Shown here: piece after piece, positions 1 to 11,700 of the stretch
Layout of the letters: every line of letters begins with the position of its first letter
Numbering within the stretch: the first letter of the stretch is position 1
DNA from: Desulfatitalea sp. BRH_c12
Lineage (GTDB): Bacteria; Desulfobacterota; Desulfobacteria; Desulfobacterales; Desulfosarcinaceae
Assembly: GCA_000961655.1 (NCBI GenBank)
Contig: LADR01000020.1
Coordinates: 1-64,000, forward strand
Length of the DNA: 64,000 nucleotides
Direction: 5' to 3'
Made by a program: the position numbers and the translations under genes
Notes under the pieces: generated by a model
What the model saw: only the letters and a program-made list of their open reading frames with translations
What the model was told of the DNA's origin: nothing
Database searches by the model: none

Positions 1-908
1 TCCTGGTTGACCGCCGAGCCCCGCACGACCGCCAGAATGCGGTCGTTATCGGCCAAGGCGTCCGCCAGGCGCTTCAACACGACCACCCCGCAGCCCTCGC
101 CGCGCACATACCCGTCGGCCGCGGCATCGAAGGTCTTGCAGCGGCCATCGCGCGCCAGCATCCCGGCTTTGGAAAACGTGATCGAAGGTTCAGGGGCCAG
201 CAGCAGGCCCACACCCGCCGCCAGGGCCAGGGCGCTTTCGCGGTTGCGCAAACTCTGGCAGGCCAGGTGGAGCCCGACCAGGGAGGACGAGCAGGCGGTG
301 TCGACGGACAGACAGGGACCGTTCACACCCAGCAGGTACGCGAGGCGGCCGGCCGCCACGCTCAGGGTGGTGCCGCTGACGTGGTAGGCGTCGATGGCCT
401 GGCGGTCGCGCAGTCCGGCCCGGATCGTAGCGTAGTCACACGTGCTGATACCGACGAACACCCCTGTCGGCGTGCCGAACAACCGCTCGGCGGGCAGATT
501 GGCATGTTCGAGCGCCTCCCAGCTCACCTCGAGCAGAATCCGTTGCTGGGGATCCATGCTGGCCGCTTCGCGCGGCGAGATGCCGAAGAAGTCGGCATCG
601 AACAGGTCCGCGCGTTCCAGGAAACCGCCGTAACGACAGCACATCTTCCCGGGGGCCTGCGGGTCGGGATCGTACAATGCATCGATATCCCAACGGTCGC
701 GTGGGACCTCGGCAATCGCATCGGTGCCGCTTCGCAACAGTTGCCAAAAGGCCTCCGGAGTATGGGCCCCGCCGGGAAAACGGCAGCCCATGCCGATGAT
801 CGCAATCGGTTCGGCCCGCATGAGTTCGCTCTTGGCTTCGATTTGTTGGGCCGCAAAGGCCAGGTGGACCGAAGAGAGATGGGACACGCGCTTGGAAAAT
901 TCGCTCAC
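1..908 (-). CDS. Modular polyketide synthase, third extension module (partial, KS domain)
   Basis: Start of a type I PKS protein that leaves the window in the middle of its ketosynthase. The minus-strand frame reads a short helical N-terminus (probable docking segment, residues 1-30), then the KS opening EPIAIIGMGCRFPGG, the active-site cysteine in DTACSSSL and the VRGEGCGVVVLKRL block; the two catalytic histidines lie beyond the edge. I start it at GTG 908, with AGGGGA about ten bases upstream. The ATG at 914-916 that overlaps the previous stop is out of frame and closes after three codons. The gene begins 4 bases after the preceding PKS gene, so it is the next module of the same assembly line. 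The downstream domains cannot be seen. Confidence 0.93.
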   Translation of the reverse strand, partial: MSEFSKRVSHLSSVHLAFAAQQIEAKSELMRAEPIAIIGMGCRFPGGAHTPEAFWQLLRSGTDAIAEVPRDRWDIDALYDPDPQAPGKMCCRYGGFLERADLFDADFFGISPREAASMDPQQRILLEVSWEALEHANLPAERLFGTPTGVFVGISTCDYATIRAGLRDRQAIDAYHVSGTTLSVAAGRLAYLLGVNGPCLSVDTACSSSLVGLHLACQSLRNRESALALAAGVGLLLAPEPSITFSKAGMLARDGRCKTFDAAADGYVRGEGCGVVVLKRLADALADNDRILAVVRGSAVNQ

Positions 909-912
909 TGGA

Positions 913-3900
913 TCATCCCCTGGTGTGTTTTGTTTTTGCGCTGTTGAACAGGGCCCGGAGATCCTGCTCCGGCATGCTTTCGATATCCGCGAGCAACGCC
1001 CCGATGTCGTCCGCGTTTTGGGCGGGGTGGGCGGTCGCACGCGCGGCCGGTGCCGGCGCCGTCCGGGGAAACAGCGGGGCCAGCGCCTCTTGCGACAGAT
1101 GCTGCATGAGGGCTTCCACCGTCGGGTAGTCAAACACAAGGGTTGCGCGCAGCTTGATCCCGAGTCCCGCTTCCAAACGGTTTTTCAACTCCACCGCCAT
1201 GAGCGAATCGATACCGATATCGAACAAGCGTTGCCGGGACGCCAGTTCATCCGCGGAGGCCATGCCGAGAGTAGCGGCCACCTGGGAACGCACATAGGCC
1301 AAAAGACGCGCATGCCTTTGGTCCGCAGGAAGCGCGCTGAGCCATCCCTCGGAGGGGGCCGCAAGATCGCTGGGCGTTGCCGCCGCGGTCCGCTCTGCGG
1401 CCAGGACCGCAAAGAAGGGCGGCGCTGCCTTGGGGTAACGGTTGAGCAGATAACGGTCCCACGCCACAGCCATCACCACGGCCTGGGTGGCATCCCGCCG
1501 CAGCAGGTCGCCCAGGATGGCCAGCCCCTTTTCCGGGGCCAAGACCCCCAGGCCCTGCGCAGCCAATCGCGACTTGGTGTCGGCTGGCATCCTGGCGGCC
1601 ATGCCGATGTCACCCCATGCGCCCCAGTTGATGCTCAGCCCATGCAGGCCCTGGGCGCGCCGGGCATGCATCAAGGCATCCATGACGGCATTGGCGGCCG
1701 CATAGTTGGCCTGCCCGCCGCTGCCGATAATCGCGGCCGCGGAAGAGAAACAGACGAAGAAATCGAGCGCTTTGCCCGCGGTGGCCTGATGCAGGTGCCA
1801 GGCCCCGCGCACCTTGGGCGCCATGACTTTCCCGAAACGGCCGCTGTCTTGACGGATGAGCAATGCATCATCGATGACGCCCGCCGCATGGACAATGCCG
1901 CGCAGGGGCGGCATGTGGGATGCGATGTCCGTCATCACGCGTGTGACGTCCGCGCGATCCGATACGTCCGCAGTGATAACCCGGATATTGCAGCCGGTCT
2001 GCGCGATGGCGTCGATCGTTTGCGCAGCCGAAGCGCCGGGCTGGTTTCGACCGCACACCACCAGATGGCGTGCCCCGTTGCGGGCCATCCACTGCGCAAC
2101 CGCAAGCCCCAGACCGCTCAGACCACCGGTGACCAGATAGCTGCCGGCGGCTTCAAAATGACACGCAGCGTCGCGCGTGGGGGCGCATGGCCTAAGCCGG
2201 GCGGCATGGCGCAGCCCGTCACGCAAAGCGATCCTGTTTTCGGTGTCGGGATGCAGCATTTCCGCCACCAGCATCGGGATCATGGCCGCGTTCTCGTCAG
2301 GTGCCAGATCGATGCCGCGCGTGAACAGCCCGGGATGCTCGAGGTCGAGCACGCCACCGAGTCCCCACAGCGCCGCCTGGAGTGGTGCCAGCGGATCCTT
2401 GCGGACGGGCAGCGCCCCGCGGGTGACAAACCACACGGCCGGCGGCTGCCCGCTGGCCCCTTCTACCAGGGCGCGAACCACCGTGGCCAAGCCTGCACAA
2501 ACCAGTGCACTCTGCTGCATCGCCTCCGCATCCACCGTCGGGCCGATATCGAGGCCCCACAGGTAAACCAACCCCTTGAGCGGGGTCCTGATGGCCTGAA
2601 AGAGGCGACCGACATCCGCCGGGCTCTCGGGGTTCACACCGTAGTGTCCGCCTGTATTGACGCCACACTGTTCTTCGCGCGTGACCAGAAAAACCTCAGC
2701 CCCGCGCGCACGCAACTGTGCGGCCAGTTCCGCGGCCACGCCGGAGCGATCTGCGAACAAGAGCCAACCGCCCGCATCGAATGATAGCGCCTGGAGGTCC
2801 AGGGGCTTGCGTCCTGCTGCCAGATCGGGCTGCCAGGTCACTTCGCAGATCGCTGCCACCTCGTTGGGCGGCGCGGTCCGGAAGATCTCCCGCCGGGCCT
2901 GGCCAAATTCAAAGCCTTCCACGGCGACCACGGTCGCGCCCTGATCGTCGATCAGCCGCAGACTGCCGGTTGCCGCACGGGCACCGCTGGCGGGGCTGTC
3001 TGGCCGCTGCGCCAGGCACCACAGATTGCCGACGGGCGCTTGCCGGTAAACCTGGAGGCGCTTGATCCTGACGGGTACATAGAGATGATCGGCATCCGCA
3101 TCGGCCTCTTGGAAGGTATCGATCATCTGAAAGCAGGTGTCGAGCACTCCCGGATGGATCGGGTAGCGATCCCTCTCCGGGCCCGGATGATCGGCTGCCA
3201 CCGCGCAAAGGGTCTCCTTTTTCGTTTGCCAAATCCGGCGCGCCCAGCGAAACGACGGACCGAAGTAATAGCCCGAACGCTGGCGTGCCGCGTAATACGC
3301 ATCGCCGGCAGGCATGGGCTCAGCCCGAGTTTGAAAAGCGTCGGGATCGAACGCCGTGCACGCAGCCTCAGATATGTCGTTCGCTGGCGTAATGACCACC
3401 TTTCCGGAAGCATGCGTCGTCCAGGCGGCATCTATCGCTTCGGCACCATTGCCCTCAGCGCTGACCAGCCGGAAGGTAAAGACACCCTGTTCGGCGGGCG
3501 GCCCTTGTGGGTATGGAAGCCCTTGTGGGTCTGGAAAATAGATCAGCTGGACGGCCTTGGCCCCGTTGCCTGGAATCATCAACGGCTGAGAAAACAGCAT
3601 CTCCTCGATCCGGCAAGCGTCGGGCCCGAAGGCTTGCGCCGCTGACGCCAGGACCATGGCCACCTGGGAAGCCGCGGAGACGACGACCGTGCCGAGAAGT
3701 TTGTGGTCCGCCAGGTGGGCGGGCTCGGTTTCCGTGAAGCGATGCTCGAAGCGCACGTCGCTGGAAAAAGGCAGGTGCAGCCTTCTGCCCCATGCGGGCA
3801 CCTCGTTTTGCCCGTTCTGCGGGGTCGGGTGTGCCGCCTGCGCGACCCAGTGCCGTTGGCGCTGGAAGGGATAGGTCGGCAAGGCGACCTTCATGAACCC

Positions 3901-5715
3901 GCCCGCCGGGTAATGGTCACACCACGCGATGTCTGCGCCGATTATAAATTGGTGGGCCAATGCCTGCAGGGACGCTTCAGCGTCGCGCCGACCTTTTCCT
4001 TGTCCGGCCTGCGATACGCCCGTGGCATCGATCGGACAATCTTGGGTGTACAGCCCTGTGCAGGGCCGCCCCGTGCCGTAGGCGGCAAGCCGCGCGATCA
4101 ATTCCGCGCGTGTCGTCGCAAGCACCGCCAGGCGTTTGGCGAACTGGGAGCGGCCGGTATTGGCCGTATAGCAGATATCCCGGATCGTCTGCTCCGGGTG
4201 CGCCGCGATATGGGCCGCATGACTTTCGGCCAGAGCGTGCAAGGCGGTATCGCTCTTGGCTGACAGCGTCAGGATGTGCAGCGCGCCTGCCGTGTCGTGC
4301 GGCGCGGCCGCCGCCGCTGGGACGCACTCTTCCAGCACGATATGGGCATTGGTGCCGCTGAAACCAAACGAGCTGACCCCGGCGATTCTCGGCCCCTGCG
4401 ACGACGGCCAGGCACGGCCCTGCACGGCCACTTCGATCGGAATCGCGTGCCAGTCGATGTGGGGATTGGGCTCCTTGAAATGCAGGTGGGGCGGTATCGC
4501 TTTGTGCTGCAGCGCCAGGATGACCTTGATCACGCCAGCGATTCCGGCCGCGGCCTCGAGGTGTCCCATATTGGTTTTGACCGACCCGATCATCAGCGGC
4601 GTGTCGGCCGGCCGGCCTTGGCACAGCGCCGCAGCCAAAGCGTTCACTTCAATCGGATCGCCCAATGCGGTGCCAGTGCCGTGCGCTTCGACATAGGACA
4701 TCTGAAGGGGGTCGACCTTGGCATTGTAAGTGGCGCTGCGGATGAGCGCTTCCTGGGCGTGCTCGCTGGGAACGGTCAGCCCGCCGCTGGCGCCGTCATG
4801 GTTGATGGCCGAGCCCCTGATCAGGGCCAAGATCGTGTCGCCACCCTTGCGCGCGTCCGAGAGCCGCTTGAGCACGATCATTCCGCAGCCCTCCCCGCGC
4901 ACGAAGCCATCGGCGGCCGCATCAAAGGTCTTGCACTCTCGGTGCGGAGAAAGCACATGGGCCCGCGAGAGAAAGATCGTGACCTCCGGAGAAATGACCA
5001 GGTGCACGCCGCCGGCCAGGGCCAGGTCGCAATCGCCCACCCGCAAACTCTGGCAGGCCTGATGGAGGGCCACCAGCGAAGAAGAGCAGGCGGTATCGAT
5101 TGCCATGTTCGGGCCGTGCAACCCCAGGATGTAGGCGACTCTGCCAGGGGCGAAACATAGGAGGTTGCCGGTGCCATCATAGGTATCGATGCGCGTCGGG
5201 TCCGCACCGTTGAGCTTCAAGCGGGCGTAATCGTTTTGCCCGATGCCGACAAAAACGCCTGCGCGCGACCCATTCAGGCTGGCCGGCGCTATCCCTGCAT
5301 GTTCCAGGGCCTCCCAGCTCACTTCCAGCATGAGGCGGTGCTGGGGGTCCATGCACATGGCTTCGCGCGGAGAGATACCGAAAAAGGCCGCATCGAACCG
5401 GTCGATGGCGTCCAGAAAGCCTCCGTGCCGGATGTACATCTTGCCCGCTGCATCGGGGTCGGGGTCATAATAATCATCGATATTCCAGCGGTCGCCGGGA
5501 AGATCGCTGATCGCATCCTGCCCGTTTTTCAACAGATTCCAGAACCGGTCGGGCGTATCGGCCCCGCCGGGAAAGCGACAGCCGATCCCGACCACGGCAA
5601 TCGGTTCGCTCTGTTTGTGCGCCATAGCCGAAAGTTTGGCCTGCAGATCATCGATGGCGCGCAGCGCCCGTTTAACCGGAGAGTCGGTGGGTTGCTGGCC
5701 GGATACCCTGTCCAT
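913..5715 (-). CDS. Modular polyketide synthase, KS-DH-KR-ACP module without an AT domain
   Basis: A 1600-residue single-module PKS. Residues 1-35 form a docking helix. The KS (about 36-460) has an intact Cys-His-His set (DTACSSSL, EAHGTGT, GHLEAAAG). A KS-AT linker follows, and where a roughly 300-residue acyltransferase is expected there is only a short Gln/Gly-rich stretch before the normal post-AT motif LPTYPFQRQRHW. DH is about 640-930: the first-hotdog histidine is in LADHKLLG, but the usual proline of HxxxGxxxxP is serine; the second motif HPGVLDTCFQ is present. KR is about 1190-1400, with TGGLSGLG, Ser/Tyr/Asn and an IDD motif typical of B-type reductases. ACP carries Ser in IDSLMAVEL near residue 1503. 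It starts 2 bases after the upstream PKS gene ends. Malonyl loading must come from another AT. Confidence 0.96.
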   Translation of the reverse strand: MDRVSGQQPTDSPVKRALRAIDDLQAKLSAMAHKQSEPIAVVGIGCRFPGGADTPDRFWNLLKNGQDAISDLPGDRWNIDDYYDPDPDAAGKMYIRHGGFLDAIDRFDAAFFGISPREAMCMDPQHRLMLEVSWEALEHAGIAPASLNGSRAGVFVGIGQNDYARLKLNGADPTRIDTYDGTGNLLCFAPGRVAYILGLHGPNMAIDTACSSSLVALHQACQSLRVGDCDLALAGGVHLVISPEVTIFLSRAHVLSPHRECKTFDAAADGFVRGEGCGMIVLKRLSDARKGGDTILALIRGSAINHDGASGGLTVPSEHAQEALIRSATYNAKVDPLQMSYVEAHGTGTALGDPIEVNALAAALCQGRPADTPLMIGSVKTNMGHLEAAAGIAGVIKVILALQHKAIPPHLHFKEPNPHIDWHAIPIEVAVQGRAWPSSQGPRIAGVSSFGFSGTNAHIVLEECVPAAAAAPHDTAGALHILTLSAKSDTALHALAESHAAHIAAHPEQTIRDICYTANTGRSQFAKRLAVLATTRAELIARLAAYGTGRPCTGLYTQDCPIDATGVSQAGQGKGRRDAEASLQALAHQFIIGADIAWCDHYPAGGFMKVALPTYPFQRQRHWVAQAAHPTPQNGQNEVPAWGRRLHLPFSSDVRFEHRFTETEPAHLADHKLLGTVVVSAASQVAMVLASAAQAFGPDACRIEEMLFSQPLMIPGNGAKAVQLIYFPDPQGLPYPQGPPAEQGVFTFRLVSAEGNGAEAIDAAWTTHASGKVVITPANDISEAACTAFDPDAFQTRAEPMPAGDAYYAARQRSGYYFGPSFRWARRIWQTKKETLCAVAADHPGPERDRYPIHPGVLDTCFQMIDTFQEADADADHLYVPVRIKRLQVYRQAPVGNLWCLAQRPDSPASGARAATGSLRLIDDQGATVVAVEGFEFGQARREIFRTAPPNEVAAICEVTWQPDLAAGRKPLDLQALSFDAGGWLLFADRSGVAAELAAQLRARGAEVFLVTREEQCGVNTGGHYGVNPESPADVGRLFQAIRTPLKGLVYLWGLDIGPTVDAEAMQQSALVCAGLATVVRALVEGASGQPPAVWFVTRGALPVRKDPLAPLQAALWGLGGVLDLEHPGLFTRGIDLAPDENAAMIPMLVAEMLHPDTENRIALRDGLRHAARLRPCAPTRDAACHFEAAGSYLVTGGLSGLGLAVAQWMARNGARHLVVCGRNQPGASAAQTIDAIAQTGCNIRVITADVSDRADVTRVMTDIASHMPPLRGIVHAAGVIDDALLIRQDSGRFGKVMAPKVRGAWHLHQATAGKALDFFVCFSSAAAIIGSGGQANYAAANAVMDALMHARRAQGLHGLSINWGAWGDIGMAARMPADTKSRLAAQGLGVLAPEKGLAILGDLLRRDATQAVVMAVAWDRYLLNRYPKAAPPFFAVLAAERTAAATPSDLAAPSEGWLSALPADQRHARLLAYVRSQVAATLGMASADELASRQRLFDIGIDSLMAVELKNRLEAGLGIKLRATLVFDYPTVEALMQHLSQEALAPLFPRTAPAPAARATAHPAQNADDIGALLADIESMPEQDLRALFNSAKTKHTRG

Positions 5716-5717
5716 AA

Positions 5718-8700
5718 TCAGTACCTCAGATTTTCGAGCCTTGCGAGCAGCAGCGCTTCGGCTTCGTTGTCGGTCAAATCATCAATAGCGACACGATCTT
5801 CTTTGGCTTGGCCCTCTTCCACGACCACCGTCGCGGTTGTTGCGGCGGGCGCACACGCCGTTGCGGGCGCCGGGTGGACGACGGTCTCGATGAGGTGGTC
5901 GACCAGGGACACCACCGTGGGATACTTGAAAATCAGGGTCGCGGGCAGGGTACAGGCAAACACCTTCTGCAGACGATTCCTCAGTTCCATGGAGGTCAGC
6001 GAATCCATCCCCATTTGAAAAAAGCCTTGCCGCAGATTGATGGCCGCCGTGGGCAGACTCAGAACACTGGCGACCATGGACGCGATATAGGCCCTGAGCA
6101 GATCCTGGTGGTGCTCGCGCGGCGCCGCTTGCAACGTGTCGTAAATGCTTTCGCACGACGCCGGCCGGTCCGCTGGGTGCTGCGGGATGTGATCGAGAAA
6201 GTCCGGCAGCGTGTCCGTCTGCTGCCCGAAGAAACATGGCCAATCCATGGCCATTGCCGTCACCTGCGGGTCGGTTGTGCCGAGTAGCCGGTGGAAAACG
6301 GATAGGGCCGTCGCCGGCGCGAGCAAGCCGAATCCTTGCGCGGCCCACTGGGTTTCACGGCGTTTGCCGACAGCCGCGGCCATGCCTGTCCCCGCCCATG
6401 GCCCCCAGCTGATGCTCAGGCCCGGCAATCCGATGAGGCGGCGGTAGTGCGCCAGCGCATCCAGGAAGGCGTTGGCAGCCACATAGTTTCCGAGGCCGGA
6501 CGAACAGACAAAAGAGGTGGCCGAAGAGAACAGCATGAAGACATCGAGCGGGATCTCGCGGGTCGCTGCATGCAGGTTCCAGGCGCCCGCGACTTTGGCG
6601 GCAAACACCTTTTTAAAAAATTCGCCCGCATGATCCGCCAGCAGTCTGTCCTCGAAAACACCGGCGGCGTGAACGACGCCTTTCAACGGCATGTCTGATG
6701 CCGCAATGGCCTTCAAGACGGCATGCACATCACTTTTCCGGGACACGTCGGCTTGGGCAACGACGATACGGGCGCCGGCCTGTTGCATTTGGCGGATCGC
6801 CGCCGCCGGCGGGCTGCCCTCGGCCGGTTGCCCGCTGCGGCTGACCAGAACGAGCTGTCCGGCACCGTGCGCGACCAGGTGCGCCGCGATTTCAAGACCC
6901 GTTCCGCCCAGGCCGCCGCTGATCAGGTAGGTGCCGTCCGAACGAATGACAGCGGTATCACGATCAGGCCCCGCATCGCTTTGGAAGGGCACCAGGCGCG
7001 CCGCATAGCGCGCTTTGCCGCGCAGGGCGATCCGATCCGCCGGCTGGCCTTGCAGGATCTCTTCGAGAAGGGAGGCCACACAATCCGCCCCCCGATCGAT
7101 ATCGACCCGAACGCAGGTCAGTTCAGGATGTTCGACGGCGATCACCTGGGCCATGCCCCACAGGGGCGCCTGGACAAGGCCCGATAGAAGCCGTTCCGTG
7201 CCGTCCGCGCCCACAGCGTGGCGGGTCACCTGCCACAGGCCCGGCGGCGGCTCGGCATCCATCCGGATCAGAGCCTGCACCAGGTGCAGCATGCCCGTAC
7301 ACAGGCGCACGCTCTCCGTCGCCACGTCGCTTTCAGAGGGCTGCGGCGCATCGAGGCTCCAGAGGTGAAGGATCCCATGCAGGGCGGATTTTCCCTCGGA
7401 CGCAACGGCCCGGAGCAACCGCTGGAAATCGTCGCGCTCGGCCGGATTGACCGTATACGCCCCGTCCGATGTCCTGCTGAATCGCTCGCCTGGGAAAACC
7501 ATCGTCACGTGATCGCCACGGGCGCCCAGAAGACCGGACAACCGGGCACCGACCCCGTCCGCCTCGGGCCCGCCATACGACCCTTCCGCATCGGACGCGC
7601 TATCAGCCCCGCACGCATAGGACAGGCCATCAGACCCGTCCATACAGGACAGGCCATCAGACCCGTCCGTACAGGACAGGCCATCAGACCCGTCCGCACA
7701 GGACAGGCCATCAGAAAGGATCAGCCAGTGCCGCTGTGACGCAGCCGGGGTCTGTTTGGCTTCGGGCAATGTGCGGCCCAGAATCACGGCCTGCTCGAAG
7801 AGCATCCCGCCTTGCCCGGGCGTGATCGCCGCGGTTTCGGCAAACCCGCTGCTGTGCATCACGCTTTCCCAGGTAGCGACATCCATCAGCGGGTGCGCGG
7901 GCCTGAGATCATGGTCCGTAAACTTCCACCACCCGTCCAGAAGGCCGAAAATCATGTCCATCCAGCGCCGCCGGGCGATCCCCTCGAGCAGCATCAGCAT
8001 GCCGCCGGGCGCCAGCAGCTGGCCGGCGCGCTGGAGGGTATGCCGGATATCCGCTGTCGCATGGATCACGTTGGCCGCAATGATCACGTCGACCGTGTGG
8101 GGTCGATAGCCCTGCGACACGGGATCTTTTTCGATGTCGAGCAGTTGATAGCGCACAAAGGGATAGTTTGCGAAACGCTCCTTGGCCTGGCTCAGAAAAT
8201 GGGCCGAGACATCGGTGAACACGTAGTCCACCTGTTCGCCTTTGAGCAGCGGCAGGATCGCGGCGGTTGTCCCGCCGGTACCGGCGCCGATTTCAAGGAT
8301 GCGCAGTTTTCGGCCGCCGGCGTGATCCGCAAGGACCACCGATAGTGTGTGGGCGACCACCCGGTTCATCGCGCCGAAGGTCAGTGAGTCCTCGTACAGT
8401 TGGACCGCCATCGTCAGGTCCGCTTCGGGAAACACCAGGCCGATCGGGTCGCAAGCGCCCTGCAGAACCCCGATAAGTCCCGCACCGCAGCGGCCGAGCA
8501 GGGCCAACTCGGCTTCGGCTTCAGGATGCGTTGCAACAAGTTGCCGCCACTGCTCACCGGCACTTTGCGCCCGCAACGATTGGGCCACGGTCCAGCCTTG
8601 CGCGTCGCGGTAAAGAATCCCCTCTTCGGCCAATATTCCCAGAAGCCTGCCGAGCAATGGGCGGTAAGCCTCGGCCACACGCAACGCGCCGGCAGCATCA

Positions 8701-11700
8701 TCGGTCGTGAAACGGCTGCCGATCGGATACGTCCAACCCATCCTGGCCAGCGTGTCATGCACGTAAGCAACGCTCAGCGCCTCCATGGCGGTCAGAAGAT
8801 CGGGATAGGCAGATACCTGACCGGCCGCAAAAGCGGTAACGGCTTCCTTGACGGTTATCGGGGACGGCAGCGCATTCGATCCCTTTTGCGGTGCGATCTT
8901 CTGCGGGACCCACGCAATCCGGTAAAGAAGGTCGTTGAGGCTTTCTTCCGAAGAACAGGTGGGGCTTTGTGAGGCAATGTGAGCGGCCGGCAACTTTTTG
9001 TTGCCAGCCTGGGCCGTCGGTATCCAGTGCCGGCGGCCCTCGAAGGGATAGGTCGGCAAGGCCAGTTTGCTTCGGGTATATGCCGCGTCAAACCCCTGCC
9101 AATCGATTTGGGCGCCCTGGGTGTACAGCGCGCCGAGACTGGTCAGCATCTGCGCCCAGTCGGGCTTGCCGCGCATCAGACTCGGCAACCAGACGCAGGG
9201 GGTATCCTCGGGGGAATCGGACAGGCACATTTTGGCCATGCCGGTCAGGACAGGATGCGGCCCGATCTCGACAAACACCCGATACCCTTTGCGATAGAGG
9301 GCCTGGATGCCGGCAGCGAACCGCACCGCTTCACGGATATGAGTCACCCAGTACGCTGGCGACGCGATCGCTTCGCCGATCGCCTCGCCGGTCAGGTTTG
9401 AAATCAGATCGATGCGCGGCGGCGTGTAGCGGATCTCCCGCGCTAGCGTGCCAAAGGGTTCCAGTACCGGGTCCATCAGCGGCGAATGGAACGCATGCGA
9501 CACATTGAGCATCGCGACCTTGACGCCCTGCGCGGCCAGCGCCTCAGTCACCTTTGCAAGCAATGTGGCCAGACCCGATATAACGTTCAGGCGGGGGCCA
9601 TTGAGCGCAGCCAGCGAGATCCCGGCGCGAAAGGGTGCGATGGCGGCCGCCACCACCTTTTCTTCGGCAAAAACAGCGGCCATGGCGCCGTCGCGCGGCA
9701 GGGCCTGCATGAGACGGCCCCTGGCCGCAATCAGCGTCAGTCCATCTTCGAGTGTGAAAACGCCGGCCGCGCAGGCTGCAGCGTACTCGCCCACACTGTG
9801 GCCGATGACGGCATCCGGTGCAACGCCCCAACTCTTCCACAAACAGCACAATGCGTATTCGATGGCGAACAGGGCAGGCTGGGTATAAGCGGTTTGATCC
9901 ACCAGGCCGTGATCGTTTTTTCCAGGATAGATCACCTCGAGCAGCGGTCGCTCGAGCTGTTCTTGCAACAACGCAGCACAGCGGTCCAGGGCCTTGCGGA
10001 AGGTCGGCTGGGTCGCATAAAGGTCTTTGCCCATGCCGGCGAACTGCGCTCCTTGCCCGGTGAAGAGAAAAGCTATCCTGGGCGGCGATACAGCGTTCCC
10101 GCGAGACACGCCGGCTCCCTCACGGGTACGCAGTTTGTCCCTGAGATTCGCCACCGACTGCGCGACAATGCCGATTCGGCTGCTGAAATGGGCCCGGCCC
10201 GCGTTAGCGGTGTAACAGATGTCGGCCAGGCGGTCGTGCGCGGCAGGTGAATCCAGAAATGAGGTGTATTTGTCGATCAAGCGGTCGAGCCCGTCATCGT
10301 TCTTGGCCGAAAGGGTCAACATGTGCAAGGGGCGCTCCGGCGCGTTCGTACAGGCACGCAGCGCCTCGGGGGCTTCTTGCAGCACGACATGGGCATTGGT
10401 GCCGCTGAACCCGAAAGAACTCACCCCAGCCAGCAGCCGGTGGCCCGGCGTCCCCGCCTGCCAGTCGGTGCCGGCCACCGGAATGGCTGCCGGAATGGTC
10501 GCCAGCGCGATCAGGGGATTCAATTGCCGGAAGTGCGGCTGCATCGGTATATGGTGATGCTGCATGGCAAGAACGACTTTGATCAAACCCGCTATCCCCG
10601 CGGCCGCTTCGGTGTGACCGATATTGGCCTTTACCGAGCCGATCAGCAGCGGATTGTCCGCGCTCCTTCCTTGGCCGTACACATTGGCCAGCGCCGAGAC
10701 CTCGACCGGGTCTCCGAGCGCGGTGCCGGTCCCATGCGCCTCGATGTAGGAGACCTCATGCGCGGCGATCCCGGCATCGGTCAGCGCGTCACGGATCACC
10801 GCTTCCTGCGCCAAGCCGTTGGGGGCGGTCAGGCCGTTGCTCGCGCCATCCTGATTGATTGCGCTGCCCTTTACGACGGCCAGTACCCGATCGCCATCGG
10901 CGAGCGCCCGTGACAACCGTTTCAATACCACCACGGCGCAGCCTTCCCCGCGCACATACCCGTCGGCGGCGGCATCGAACGTATTGCACCGTCCGGAAGG
11001 CGAAAGCATGCCGGCCCGTGAGAAGGCCATGCTCAATTCGGGGGAAAGAATCAGGTTAACGCCGGCGGCGAGCGCAATATCGGTTTCCCCGCTGCGCAAA
11101 CTCCGGCAGGCTTGATGGACGGCCACGAGCGAAGAGGAGCAGGCCGTATCGATGGCCAGCGCGGGCCCTTCAAAGCCGAAATAATACGCCAGCCGGCCCG
11201 CGGCCACCGCGGCGGAGTTGCCCGTGGCAAAGTAGGTGTCGTCAAAAACAGGGGCGGCCGCAGCGGTGCTGCCTTTGACCTGAAGTGTTTCATAATCGTG
11301 GGAGAAAAGTCCGACGAAAACGCCGGTGCGGGTCCCGGCCAAGGTGGCAGGATTGATCCCCGCGTGTTCGAGCGCCTCCCAGGACAAGCTGAGCAACAGG
11401 CGCTGCTGCGGATCCATGGCAGCCGCTTCCCGGGGGGAGATATTGAAGAAGTGGGCATCGAAACGGTCCACATCGCGAAGGAATCCGCCATGCCGGCTAA
11501 TGATTCCGCCGGAGTGGCGCGGGTCGGGATCGTAATACTGCGCGACATCCCAGCGATCCACGGGAATTTCGGTCACGGCATCGGTTCCGTTCGCCAAGAG
11601 CGTCCAAAAATCTTCCATGGTGTCGCCCCCCCCGGGGAACCGACAGGCCATGCCGACAATCGCCACCGTCTTATCGGAGAGGTCCGGAGCGCAACACACG

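Noticed and set aside
724-2784. 686-codon open frame on the plus strand
   Set aside because: Lies antisense to a PKS gene with intact domains; its residues are rich in Arg/His/Gly and show no domain, as expected of a shadow frame in GC-rich DNA.
7619-7714. CRISPR-like regular repeats
   Set aside because: The units are directly adjacent with no spacers and are in frame within a PKS gene; a tandem minisatellite, not a CRISPR array.
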